A DNA stretch of 35,208 bases from the NCBI GenBank assembly GCA_001781435.1, contig MFLV01000022.1, positions 2,490 through 37,697 on the forward strand. The letters are read 5' to 3'. Below, in pieces: positions 1 through 7,083 of this stretch (positions are counted from its first letter, which is position 1; each line of letters starts with the position of its first letter). The DNA comes from Candidatus Kaiserbacteria bacterium RIFCSPLOWO2_01_FULL_51_21. GTDB lineage: Bacteria > Patescibacteriota > Minisyncoccia > Phycocordibacterales > 2-01-FULL-51-21. The position numbers were made by a program, and so were the translations under genes. The notes under the pieces were generated by a model. That model made no database searches. It was not told the DNA's origin and saw only the letters and a program-made list of their open reading frames with translations.

Positions 1-381
1 ATGGGCGGAGTCGAACCGCCGTGCAAGAAAGGTTTTCAGATGAATCTACAAGTTTAGTGTGCTTTGTGTTTTAAAGACACTGCGTTAAAAACAAACCAAA
101 TCGCAGTCCCTCGAGCTCTTGATTTTCGTACATGGCGCCGAGCATGCGCCATATCTTATCCTGACGATATAACACCTCTGGCAAATAGTCAGGCAGTCTC
201 TGCCGAGATGGTAGTCTAAAAAATTAGGCTACAGCGTAAGCAGGCTGTGCGAACAGTGCCGCAAAACCAGCTTTCACTTTCGATAATGCGTTTGCATGTA
301 TCGGTGTGGAGCAGTTTAAGAAGTTACTCCAGCTTCACCTGCACAACTGAAAAATATTCCTTGTCGATGCCTGGCATCCCC
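1..381 (-). ncRNA. ssrA: tmRNA (transfer-messenger RNA), 3' end just cut by window edge
   Basis: On the minus strand the RNA begins GGGGATGCC at 381. It ends in a T-arm GGCGG-TTCGACT-CCGCC followed by CAT at position 1. The CAT is the start of the acceptor strand that would pair with GGGGATG, so about four acceptor bases plus the discriminator and CCA lie outside the window. The internal reading frame (about 295 down to 224) starts GCA AAC GCA and encodes a 23-residue tag that ends AYAVA before TAA. A hydrophobic Ala-rich end is the usual degradation signal recognised by ClpXP/FtsH-type proteases. The RNA rescues stalled ribosomes together with SmpB, whose gene lies upstream on the same strand. 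The protease gene ftsH is also adjacent. The call is firm because both the tRNA-like ends and the tag frame are visible. Confidence 0.93.
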
Positions 382-415
382 AAAATTTGTATTCGCATCG
401 ATTGCGAAAAGTGAG

Positions 416-433
416 GGGTGACCGCAGTCACCC
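416..433 (-). terminator. Hairpin after the 50-aa ORF, possible terminator
   Basis: The stem GGGTGAC / GTCACCC has a 4-nt loop (TGCG on the minus strand), overlaps the last base of the 50-aa ORF stop codon and is followed by CTCACTTTT. The T-run is short, so it could be a weak terminator or a processing hairpin between the mRNA and tmRNA. Confidence 0.45.
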
Positions 434-585
434 TAGTGGTAGGTTTTCTTTTTTCTTACGAGTTTGTCTGTAAGACGTCTCAGAGCTTTTTCTCGCTGAG
501 ACCTCGCAGCCTTGGTAGCGAGTACCTTGGTTGCAGTGTTTGCAAACTGCTCGGCAATTTGCTTCGCAACTTTCTTAGCCGACAT
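433..585 (-). CDS. Small basic protein (50 aa) between smpB and ssrA
   Basis: This ORF is below the length cut-off of the supplied track. It starts at ATG 585, preceded by GGGAGA at a good Shine-Dalgarno distance, and reads MSAKKVAKQIAEQFANT and onward to a Lys/Arg-rich end (RKKKTYH) before TAG. The composition is highly basic and helical-looking, with no Cys and no membrane segment, so RNA or ribosome binding is plausible but not shown. It sits 36 nt downstream of smpB and upstream of tmRNA on the same strand. That places it in the trans-translation locus. I do not recognise a family. The SD, clean start/stop and charge pattern argue that it is real; a chance ORF of this length remains possible. 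Confidence 0.6.
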   Translation of the reverse strand: MSAKKVAKQIAEQFANTATKVLATKAARSQREKALRRLTDKLVRKKKTYH

Positions 586-621
586 TTGTTTCTCCCAAAT
601 AAACCCACTTTTCGCAATCGA

Positions 622-1065
622 TTATTCTGTTTTCAATGTTCGCCGAATTTCTCGCTCGGTATCGCGCTTCTTGAGTACCTCGCGCTTATCGTATTTTTTC
701 TTGCCGCGAGCAACCGCCGCCGAGAGTTTTAACCGTGAATTTTTATTATATACTGAAAGGGGCACTATTGTCAAGCCTTTCTTATTTTCATACTGGGCGA
801 GCTCACCGAGTTCTTTTTTGGTAAGTAAGAGCCGCCGTGTTCGCGCCGGGTCATACTCTTTCGGGGTATTGCCGGTTTGGTAAGGAGGTATAGTTGCTCC
901 CACCAAGTACGCTTCGCCACCACGTACGACGACATGTGCGCCCTCAAGTTGTCCATGACCCGCTCGGAGCGATTTCACTTCGAAACCAAGCAACTCCAAA
1001 CCCGCCTCGTAGGTCTCGAGAATTTCATAGTTAAAGCGGGCCTTTTTGTTCTCTATTAAGTTCAT
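622..1065 (-). CDS. smpB: SsrA-binding protein SmpB
   Basis: SmpB binds the tRNA-like domain of tmRNA and delivers it to stalled ribosomes. The 147-aa product starts MNLIENKKARFNYEILETYE and carries the family hallmarks: the conserved GLELLGFEVKSLR block, the Y-LVGATIPPYQ stretch and a basic tail rich in KKKYDKRE that ends in the helix inserted into the decoding centre. The track ORF begins 73 codons further upstream, but SmpB proteins normally start with the short -N(K)KARF- segment, so ATG 1065 is chosen. There is no clear Shine-Dalgarno sequence. The tmRNA partner lies downstream on the same strand. ftsH starts divergently 115 bp away. Confidence 0.95.
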   Translation of the reverse strand: MNLIENKKARFNYEILETYEAGLELLGFEVKSLRAGHGQLEGAHVVVRGGEAYLVGATIPPYQTGNTPKEYDPARTRRLLLTKKELGELAQYENKKGLTIVPLSVYNKNSRLKLSAAVARGKKKYDKREVLKKRDTEREIRRTLKTE

Positions 1066-1162
1066 TCTTTTTCTGTTTTCGACTTGCCCCGTAGCCAAAC
1101 GCGAAGTGTTTGTGGTACCGGGGTGAGACTTGCCATGGACTTTTCTTTGTGTCGTTTCTGTG

Positions 1163-1168
1163 TATAAT
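1163..1168 (+). promoter_or_regulatory. -10 box TATAAT for ftsH, 12 nt before ATG
   Basis: A perfect TATAAT lies 12 nt before the ftsH start and no Shine-Dalgarno sequence intervenes. A transcript starting 6-8 nt after the box would have a 5' leader of only about 5 nt. The -35 region is not convincing. Confidence 0.6.
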
Positions 1169-1180
1169 AACCACTCTAAC

Positions 1181-3109
1181 ATGGATATCTTCAGACGAAA
1201 TACCAAGGAGAAAAGCCAAAAAAAGGGAGCCGGCGGGAATTTGCCCGGCGGGCGGCAGTTTTGGGCAAATCTTGCCGGCACCATTCTTATTTTCCTGATA
1301 CTTCTCAGTATTTATTCCTTTATCGCAGAGAATCAGAAGGAAAAGGAAAATGTGGCACTCTCGCAACTTGCCGCGGATATTAATACGGGCAAAGTCGTCT
1401 CTGTTATCGTGAAGGGAGACATCCTCAGTCTCACCTATGTTGGCGATATCGCGAAAGAATCGAAGAAAGAAACCGATACGCCGCTTTCAGAATCGCTTAA
1501 AAATTACGGTGTTTTGCCGGAGAAACTGAGCAAAATCTCCGTCGAAGTGCAAAACCCGAGCGGCCTTCGGTTTTGGTTTGCCAATCTCGCCCCGTTTCTT
1601 ATCCCTCTCGTTTTCATTGTTTTCTTTCTTTGGTTTTTGTCCCGTCAGGTGCGCGGCGCCGGCATGCAGGCATTCACCTTCGGACAATCCAAGGCGCGGA
1701 TGATTGACCCGGCGGATAAAAATCAGCGGGTAACGTTTAAAGATGTTGCTGGCGCGCGTGAGGCGAAAGAGGAGCTTACCGAAATCGTCGATTTTCTGCG
1801 GAATCCCAAAAAATTTCTTGATATCGGGGCGCGCATTCCGAAAGGAGTGATGCTTATGGGCGCGCCGGGAACCGGAAAAACATTGCTCGCTCGGGCCGTC
1901 GCAGGCGAAGCTGGAGTTCCCTTCTTTTCGATTTCGGGTTCCGAGTTTGTTGAGATGTTTGTCGGTGTCGGCGCTTCGAGAGTGCGGGACCTCTTCCATA
2001 TGGCGAAAAAAGCGGCGCCCGCGATTGTGTTTGTCGATGAAATTGATGCGGTGGGGCGCGTGCGCGGCACGGGGGTGGGCGGCGGCAACGACGAGCGCGA
2101 ACAGACCCTGAATCAAATTCTCGTCGAGCTTGACGGTTTTGAGCCGAACGAAAAAGTTATCGTGCTTGCCGCGACGAACCGGCCGGATGTTCTTGACCCG
2201 GCGCTCTTGCGCCCCGGGCGCTTTGACCGGCGGGTAACCATTGACGTTCCCGACCGCAAGGAGCGCGAAGAGATTTTGGAAATTCATGCGCGCAAGAAGC
2301 CTTTTGCGGAGGACGTGAAACTTTCTGTCGTTGCCGAGCGTACCCCGGGATTCTCCGGCGCCGATCTTTCCTCGCTTATGAACGAGGGAGCGATTTTAGC
2401 GGCACGAGAAAACCGCAAGAAAATTTCCCAATACGATCTCATCCGCTCGATTGAGAAGGTGATGCTCGGCCCGGAGCGCAAGAGCCACATTTTAAACGCC
2501 AAGGAAAAAGAAATCACCGCCTACCACGAGGCGGGACATGCGCTTGTTTCCTCGATTCTTCCGTATGCCGATCCGGTGCACAAAATTTCAATCATCAGCC
2601 GCGGACGTGCCGCCGGCTACACGCTGAAGCTTCCCTTTGAAGACAAACGCATGCAATCGCGCAACGAATTTCTCGATGACATCGCGGTGTCGCTCGGGGG
2701 TTACGTTGCGGAAAAATTAGTCTACGGCGATTTAACGACTGGCGCTTCGAGTGATCTGCAAGTCTTGACCGCTCTTGCGCGGAATATGGTGACCCGCTAC
2801 GGCATGTCGGAGAAAATGGGACCCATGGCGCTTGAGAGCGAAGGCGGACATCCCTTGTTTGGGGCGGGGATTGGCGGCAGGGAGTATTCGGAGAAGGTAT
2901 CGGCGGAAATTGACGGGGAAGTATCCCGCATTGTGGATGAGGCATACAAGAAAGCCGAGAGCGTCATCCTAAAACACCGCGGGGCACTCGATGCGATCGC
3001 CGCGAAGCTTGTTGAAGTAGAAACGGTGGAGCGGGAAGATTTTGAAAAGCTTCTCATCGCGAATGGCATCACACCGAAGCAGAAGAAAGATATCGAACAC
3101 CAACCATAA
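1181..3109 (+). CDS. ftsH: ATP-dependent zinc metalloprotease FtsH
   Basis: This is a membrane-anchored AAA+ protease that degrades membrane proteins and tagged substrates. The 642-aa protein has two membrane segments (about 31-48 and 135-155) flanking a short extracytoplasmic domain. Next come an AAA domain with Walker A GAPGTGKT (227-234) and Walker B IVFVDEID (282-289), the second region of homology with ATNRPD and RPGRFDR (331-350), and an M41 protease domain with HEAGH (449-453) and the third zinc ligand Asp in GASSDL (about 525). The track ORF starts 17 codons earlier, but ATG 1181 gives the usual short cytoplasmic N-terminus and sits right behind a TATAAT box. The C-terminal tail is short. 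It lies opposite smpB/ssrA; FtsH is known to degrade some tmRNA-tagged proteins. Confidence 0.97.
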   Translation: MDIFRRNTKEKSQKKGAGGNLPGGRQFWANLAGTILIFLILLSIYSFIAENQKEKENVALSQLAADINTGKVVSVIVKGDILSLTYVGDIAKESKKETDTPLSESLKNYGVLPEKLSKISVEVQNPSGLRFWFANLAPFLIPLVFIVFFLWFLSRQVRGAGMQAFTFGQSKARMIDPADKNQRVTFKDVAGAREAKEELTEIVDFLRNPKKFLDIGARIPKGVMLMGAPGTGKTLLARAVAGEAGVPFFSISGSEFVEMFVGVGASRVRDLFHMAKKAAPAIVFVDEIDAVGRVRGTGVGGGNDEREQTLNQILVELDGFEPNEKVIVLAATNRPDVLDPALLRPGRFDRRVTIDVPDRKEREEILEIHARKKPFAEDVKLSVVAERTPGFSGADLSSLMNEGAILAARENRKKISQYDLIRSIEKVMLGPERKSHILNAKEKEITAYHEAGHALVSSILPYADPVHKISIISRGRAAGYTLKLPFEDKRMQSRNEFLDDIAVSLGGYVAEKLVYGDLTTGASSDLQVLTALARNMVTRYGMSEKMGPMALESEGGHPLFGAGIGGREYSEKVSAEIDGEVSRIVDEAYKKAESVILKHRGALDAIAAKLVEVETVEREDFEKLLIANGITPKQKKDIEHQP

Positions 3110-3162
3110 TAAAAAAGTCTCGACCGCTTCGCGCGTCGGGAAAGAGCATTACATATTGTACG

Positions 3163-3191
3163 ATGACCCGTCCACAAAGTGGACGGGTCAT
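3163..3191. terminator. Bidirectional hairpin between convergent ftsH and Cys-rich ORF
   Basis: A perfect 13-bp stem, ATGACCCGTCCAC / GTGGACGGGTCAT with AAA loop, sits between the two convergent genes and overlaps the stop of the minus-strand gene. There is no long T-run on either side, so termination is inferred from position and stem strength. Confidence 0.6.
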
Positions 3192-3463
3192 ATGAACGGC
3201 CAGGGGAGCAGTTCAAGTTGTCGGCTATCCCGTTTTATCTGAGGTTCTTTAAGGCCCGGGCCGCTTGGTTTTGCCACCATGAGAATCCTGCGAAGAGACC
3301 CGTTCCCAAAGGTGCCGCATGAACCGCAAATCACCATCCCACGCATACGCGCACTCGATTCTGCACAGGCTTCCCTGCAGTAGGGTCTTGATTCACCGTC
3401 GATGAACCACCGATCGTTGTGTTTCTTCGCTGTCTTGCAGTCAAAGAGGCACTGATGTGTCAT
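3188..3463 (-). CDS. Small Cys-rich protein, probable zinc-binding (91 aa)
   Basis: ATG 3463 is preceded by GGGAGG at about 6 nt spacing, one of the few strong Shine-Dalgarno sites in the window, so translation is well supported. The protein has three cysteine pairs: CLFDC near residue 5, YCREAC near residue 30 and ICGSC near residue 47. It then runs into a Pro/Lys-rich tail without more cysteines. The spacing suggests a small treble-clef or zinc-ribbon fold, but I cannot name a family. It has no signal peptide or membrane segment. It lies upstream of the ftsH terminator hairpin and downstream of, but 93 nt away from, the end of the pyr operon on the same strand. Confidence 0.65.
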   Translation of the reverse strand: MTHQCLFDCKTAKKHNDRWFIDGESRPYCREACAESSARMRGMVICGSCGTFGNGSLRRILMVAKPSGPGLKEPQIKRDSRQLELLPWPFI

Positions 3464-3556
3464 AGGAACCTCCCTCTGCTTTCATTGTCACATAAAAAGA
3501 CCCAGAAAAGAAATATTGCCGCTCCTCGATTCACTCTAGGGCGGGTTAAAGCGAGA

Positions 3557-4672
3557 CTACGCGAGGCGTTCGATTTGCCAGGGTATGGTTTCGCCCGCCC
3601 CCATAGGTTCAATAGCTCCGCTTCCTTCTCCAAAAAGCTCAGGCACTTTGGAGGGCGATTCTTTAAGAAGCGCCTGTTCCTTGGGCGCGGGGATACCGTA
3701 AAACGCGGGACCCTTTTGGCAGGCGAAACGCACAAATTTCTCAAACCAACCTTCCCTGCCGGAATCTTTGAAGAGAGAAAAGTAGATGGAAAGTCCGACT
3801 GGCTCATTAAAAACTCCACCCGGACATCCACGACCGCGCGATTTTATGCTGATGGGGTGCGGTGCCGAGTCAGTGCCGAGAAACCCGCCACCCTCAAGGA
3901 GAAAGCTCACAAGCGCTTGTCGGTCCTCCTCCTCTTTAAGCACGGGAATAGAGTAGTCCGCCGGATTAAGGCCTCCCTGAAAGAGCCGCGTGCGATTCCA
4001 CACCAGATACTGCGGCGCAACCGTTGCCTCCACGGGGCAGCCTTTTTTCTGCCAACCACGCACCACTTCCACTCCTTTTTTGGAACTAAGATGTTCGATC
4101 ACTACTTTGAGATCGGGAAAGCGTTTGAGAATTTCTTGGACCATAAAGAGTCCCCGTTCTTCGCGCCTAAAGGGGTCTATCTCGCTGCCGTCTTTTTCCT
4201 GTACCAATTCGGTATGCACGAGAAGTACCATGCCGATTTCCTGCATAACTTCAAATACTTCGTCGAGTACTCCAAGTGCATTAAAATCAAGTCCATAATC
4301 GGAATGGGTCGTTCCAGCTTTTGGATAGAGTTTCGCGGCAATCCACGCTCCGCGCTCAAAGCCTTCGCGTACCACCTCGGGTGCGGTATCCGGTTCCAGA
4401 TAGAGCGGAACGTTCACATCAAAATGAGGATTCGTTTTATGCGCGATTGAAAGAATCTTTTTCCGATACTCGATTGCTTGGGAGGGAGTGCGGATGCGGT
4501 TTGCGCCGAGGTTTGGCATCGCCGTAGCGTAGCGGTAGCGCTTCGCGGTCTCCGGGATAACGAGCTCCATCATCTCGGGCTCCTCACGAAAGTGCACGTG
4601 GAGGTTCGCCGGCATGGGCAGTCGATAGGAGCCGCTTTCCTCATCCCATCCGATTTTTTCTTCGGTCTCCAT
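3557..4672 (-). CDS. pyrC: Dihydroorotase, PyrC (class II-like)
   Basis: The enzyme cyclises carbamoyl-aspartate to dihydroorotate, step 3 of UMP synthesis. The 371-aa protein carries the amidohydrolase metal set: LHVHFRE (His25, His27, Arg29), the carboxylated Lys in AAKLYP (Lys114), His in LLVHTE (143), His in VIEHLSS (184) and Asp in GTDSAPH (258). The order and AAKLYP...HSDYG layout match the short homodimeric PyrC type. The ORF track extends 25 codons upstream into the end of pyrD; METEEKIGW at 4672 is the more likely start, 10 nt after the pyrD stop. The gene is last in a pyrB-pyrD-pyrC operon. Confidence 0.93.
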   Translation of the reverse strand: METEEKIGWDEESGSYRLPMPANLHVHFREEPEMMELVIPETAKRYRYATAMPNLGANRIRTPSQAIEYRKKILSIAHKTNPHFDVNVPLYLEPDTAPEVVREGFERGAWIAAKLYPKAGTTHSDYGLDFNALGVLDEVFEVMQEIGMVLLVHTELVQEKDGSEIDPFRREERGLFMVQEILKRFPDLKVVIEHLSSKKGVEVVRGWQKKGCPVEATVAPQYLVWNRTRLFQGGLNPADYSIPVLKEEEDRQALVSFLLEGGGFLGTDSAPHPISIKSRGRGCPGGVFNEPVGLSIYFSLFKDSGREGWFEKFVRFACQKGPAFYGIPAPKEQALLKESPSKVPELFGEGSGAIEPMGAGETIPWQIERLA

Positions 4673-4682
4673 AGTGTAGGAG

Positions 4683-5663
4683 TTAGGCCAGCAGTTGGTG
4701 TGCACGGCGGATGACGGAGCGGATATTCCACGGCCGTAACATCGCAACCGAACCGATGAAAATGGAATCTATGCCTCGGTGCAATCCCGCTTGGACCAAG
4801 GTATCCACGTCGCGCCGACTAAGAATCCCGCCTCCTACGTTCAGAGGTTTTTCAATACCCAGGGTGCGCAGTTGCCGCAGGTATTCCGCGACGAGCGGTA
4901 AGAGCGGAGAACCCGAAAGACCCCCTCCTCCAAAAGAAGCTTCTCGTCGCGCAAGAGGAGAGCCTTCCGGAAACCAGCGTTTCCACGGAATTGCTTCCGG
5001 CAGTTCTCCGAAGGGGATAGTATTGCTAAAGCAGAGAGCGTCGCAGGCGCGGTGGCGCGCGATACTTTGTGCCGCTTCGGGAGGAACGAGAATATTGATT
5101 TTTACCACGAGCGGAATGTTGAGTCTCGAAGCCTCGTCGAGGAAAAGAGTGGCTTCACGGGCGAGTTCATGCGGGTCAAGTTTGGTATTCGGGCAACTTA
5201 GGTTGATTTGAAGTCCAATCGGCAGGCGAGCCTTTCGAAGCTCATGTTCAAGGAGTACGCAAAATTTCTGAAATTCCTCCAAACGCTCCTTCTGCGAATA
5301 ACTGACGGGCATGACCGAGATCATGAAAGGAGCTTTTTCATCGGCAAGGAGACCTTGGGCAAAAAGTTCCTGAGTGCCGGGCCCGCTTAAACCGACGGCA
5401 TTAAGAGCGATCCCTCGGGACCAGCTCCACCAGATACAGCGCGGGAATAATTCTCGGGGGCCGTAGCGTTTCTCTTTTCCTCGAAGCGGCATGTTGCCTC
5501 TATGGGGAAGGAGCGTGGCGGTCTTTGCGACCCGGGTTGACCCCGTAAAATTAAACACGAATCTTGCAAGCGGGAGATGGTGGAACCACCATCCTTCTCC
5601 GAAAAAACCACGCACACCAGCGGCGTCGAGGCAGGGGCCAAATTCAATACCGCGCAATTTCAT
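4683..5663 (-). CDS. pyrD: Dihydroorotate dehydrogenase, class 1-type
   Basis: This FMN enzyme oxidises dihydroorotate to orotate. The 326-aa protein shows NLSCPNT (about residues 154-160), where the Cys is the catalytic base of class 1 enzymes; class 2 membrane enzymes have Ser. Further on are VVKINI for the FMN-contacting Lys, SNT, GGGLSG and NVGGGI in the phosphate-binding barrel end. There is no N-terminal membrane helix, consistent with a soluble class 1 enzyme. It starts 15 nt after the pyrB stop and its own stop lies 10 nt before pyrC. The N-terminal 100 residues are divergent and contain a Trp-rich GWWFHH segment. Confidence 0.88.
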   Translation of the reverse strand: MKLRGIEFGPCLDAAGVRGFFGEGWWFHHLPLARFVFNFTGSTRVAKTATLLPHRGNMPLRGKEKRYGPRELFPRCIWWSWSRGIALNAVGLSGPGTQELFAQGLLADEKAPFMISVMPVSYSQKERLEEFQKFCVLLEHELRKARLPIGLQINLSCPNTKLDPHELAREATLFLDEASRLNIPLVVKINILVPPEAAQSIARHRACDALCFSNTIPFGELPEAIPWKRWFPEGSPLARREASFGGGGLSGSPLLPLVAEYLRQLRTLGIEKPLNVGGGILSRRDVDTLVQAGLHRGIDSIFIGSVAMLRPWNIRSVIRRAHQLLA

Positions 5664-5678
5664 TGGCGTTTCTCAGGC

Positions 5679-6596
5679 TTAGCCGCTGTTAAATACCCAT
5701 CGCAAAAGCGCCATGCGAACAAAAAGCCCATAGCGGGCTTGCCGGAAGTAGGCGGCTTGCGGCATATCGTCGACTTCGCGAGCGATCTCGTCGTTGCGGG
5801 GCAGGGGGTGCATGATAATGGCTCCTTTTTGCATACGCTCGGCAAGCGTTCGATCAACACGGTAGACATTTTTAAGTCCTTCGTATTGGAGCGGGTCAGG
5901 GAAGCGTTCTTTTTGTATGCGTGTTTGATACAGCACCTGGACATCTCCGATGGCTTCCTCAAGCGTTCCAACTTCCCGGTATGAAACCCGGTGACGCTTC
6001 AGGTATGCCTTGATGTCATCCCCGACTCGTAGCTCCGGTGGAGAAATGAAGGTGATGGTGACGTTGTTAAATTTTCCGAGAAGATACGCAAGAGAGCGAA
6101 TGGTTCTTCCGTATTTTAAATCTCCCGCAAGGGCGATGGAAATGCCGTCAATGGTGTGACACTCACGATTGATGGTGTATAAATCAAGGAGCGCCTGCGT
6201 TGGATGCTGGCCGGCTCCGGCTCCGGCATTAATAATCGGAACCGCCGAGACCGCTGCGGCACGCTCGGGAGCGTCTTCCTTATTGTGTCGCAGTACGATG
6301 GCATTGGCATAGTTGCCGACAACTCGGATAGTATCCTCAAGCGTCTCGCCTTTTGCGGCTGAAGAGAACTCGTGAGCATTCTCCGTGACAATGACCCTGC
6401 CGCCTTGACGCAACATCGCGGTTTCAAATGAAAACCGAGTACGGGTACTCGGTTCGTAAAAAAGACAAGCAAGAATCTTTCCGTGGAGCGCCTCTTTTGA
6501 TTCGTGTTCTAACCGATCGGCGAGGGAGAAAAGTTCCCCGAGCAACGCCCGGTCGAACTGCTGGGATTTAATGATGTGCCGAGGTTTTGAAGGCAT
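5679..6596 (-). CDS. pyrB: Aspartate carbamoyltransferase catalytic subunit
   Basis: This transferase condenses carbamoyl phosphate with aspartate. The 305-aa product has the carbamoyl-phosphate loop PSTRTR (49-54), HPTQALLD (131-138), GDLKYGRT in the second domain and the aspartate-loop HPLPRNDEI near the C-terminus. These match PyrB rather than ornithine carbamoyltransferase. The ORF track adds 142 upstream residues that overlap the opposite-strand small membrane gene; MPSKPRH at 6596 gives the normal family length. No pyrI regulatory subunit is present. It is first in the pyrB-pyrD-pyrC operon; a TACCCT box 9 nt before ATG may be the -10. Confidence 0.95.
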   Translation of the reverse strand: MPSKPRHIIKSQQFDRALLGELFSLADRLEHESKEALHGKILACLFYEPSTRTRFSFETAMLRQGGRVIVTENAHEFSSAAKGETLEDTIRVVGNYANAIVLRHNKEDAPERAAAVSAVPIINAGAGAGQHPTQALLDLYTINRECHTIDGISIALAGDLKYGRTIRSLAYLLGKFNNVTITFISPPELRVGDDIKAYLKRHRVSYREVGTLEEAIGDVQVLYQTRIQKERFPDPLQYEGLKNVYRVDRTLAERMQKGAIIMHPLPRNDEIAREVDDMPQAAYFRQARYGLFVRMALLRWVFNSG

Positions 6597-6669
6597 TAAC
6601 AAAGAGGGTAGCACAAAATCACCTCTTTTAAAATTGAGGAAGGGTCGAGCCCCCACGGTTTTCGCAGGG

Positions 6670-6698
6670 TTATCAAAACAAACGCCTTCGTGTACTAT
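6670..6698 (+). promoter_or_regulatory. Possible promoter of the 65-aa membrane protein
   Basis: TTATCA and TACTAT are separated by 17 nt upstream of the SD-bearing small gene at 6717. The predicted start would fall at the edge of the SD, so the exact box assignment is uncertain. Confidence 0.35.
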
Positions 6699-6716
6699 AC
6701 CGGGAGGAGGTGAATG

Positions 6717-6914
6717 ATGAATCTGCGTCCCATTATCATCGGTGTAGGGCTGTATCTTGTGGTAGCGCTTCTGTATGCCATGCGCGATATCCGGAAAGGC
6801 CCCGTCAGCGAGTACCATAACAGTAAGGTCTTTAACGGCGTTACCTTTGCCGTTATCGGCCTGCTCGCGACTTCGCTCACTTGGCCCTGGCAACGGTGGC
6901 AACAACAGTCCTAA
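6717..6914 (+). CDS. Small two-helix membrane protein (65 aa)
   Basis: Two ATG codons in a row follow GGGAGGAGGTGA. The second (6717) has the better 6-nt SD spacing. The protein has a first membrane helix (IIIGVGLYLVVALLYAM, about 6-22), a short charged loop RDIRKG, and a second hydrophobic helix (VTFAVIGLLATSLTW, about 42-56), and ends in Gln-rich residues. No family is recognised. It is divergent from pyrB and is followed at once by a strong hairpin terminator, so it is probably a single-gene unit. The canonical SD is unusual here, where many first genes look leaderless. Confidence 0.65.
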   Translation: MNLRPIIIGVGLYLVVALLYAMRDIRKGPVSEYHNSKVFNGVTFAVIGLLATSLTWPWQRWQQQS

Positions 6915-6920
6915 CCATAG

Positions 6921-6954
6921 ACGCCGGTCCCGAAGGGGCCGGCGTTCGCATTTT
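6921..6954 (+). terminator. Rho-independent terminator
   Basis: An 11-bp stem ACGCCGGTCCC / GGGGCCGGCGT with a GAA loop is followed by TCGCATTTT, right after the 65-aa membrane protein gene. Confidence 0.75.
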
Positions 6955-6971
6955 GTAGGAATTTCGATACA

Positions 6972-6999
6972 TTGATTTAATATTTTTATAGGGTACATT
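6972..6999 (+). promoter_or_regulatory. Promoter of tRNA-Ile
   Basis: TTGATT and GGG-TACATT are 16 nt apart. The predicted start lies about 7 nt after the -10 box, at the first base of the tRNA. Confidence 0.6.
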
Positions 7000-7007
7000 A
7001 AAAATCT

Positions 7008-7079
7008 GCGCGCGTAGCTCAATGGTAGAGCAGGCGACTTATATTCGTCCGGTTCTAGGTTCGAATCCTAGCGCGCGCA
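7008..7079 (+). tRNA. tRNA-Ile(UAU)
   Basis: The cloverleaf is complete. The 7-bp acceptor is GCGCGCG / CGCGCGC, the D-arm GCTC..GAGC, and the anticodon stem GGCGA / TCGTC carries the loop CTTATAT, giving anticodon TAT. The T-arm is CTAGG-TTCGAAT-CCTAG and the discriminator is A. CCA is not encoded. A UAU anticodon reads AUA directly; most bacteria instead use a CAU tRNA modified by TilS. It lies just after its own promoter and 4 nt before the end of recG on the other strand. Confidence 0.93.
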
Positions 7080-7083
7080 ATGA

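Noticed and set aside
1487-2287. 266-aa minus-strand ORF inside ftsH
   Set aside because: Shadow of the ftsH reading frame with a composition driven by the opposite strand; no start signal or motif.
3419-4450. 343-aa plus-strand ORF opposite pyrC
   Set aside because: Mirror frame of pyrC, which has full catalytic motifs on the other strand; the Phe/His-rich translation is typical of a shadow.
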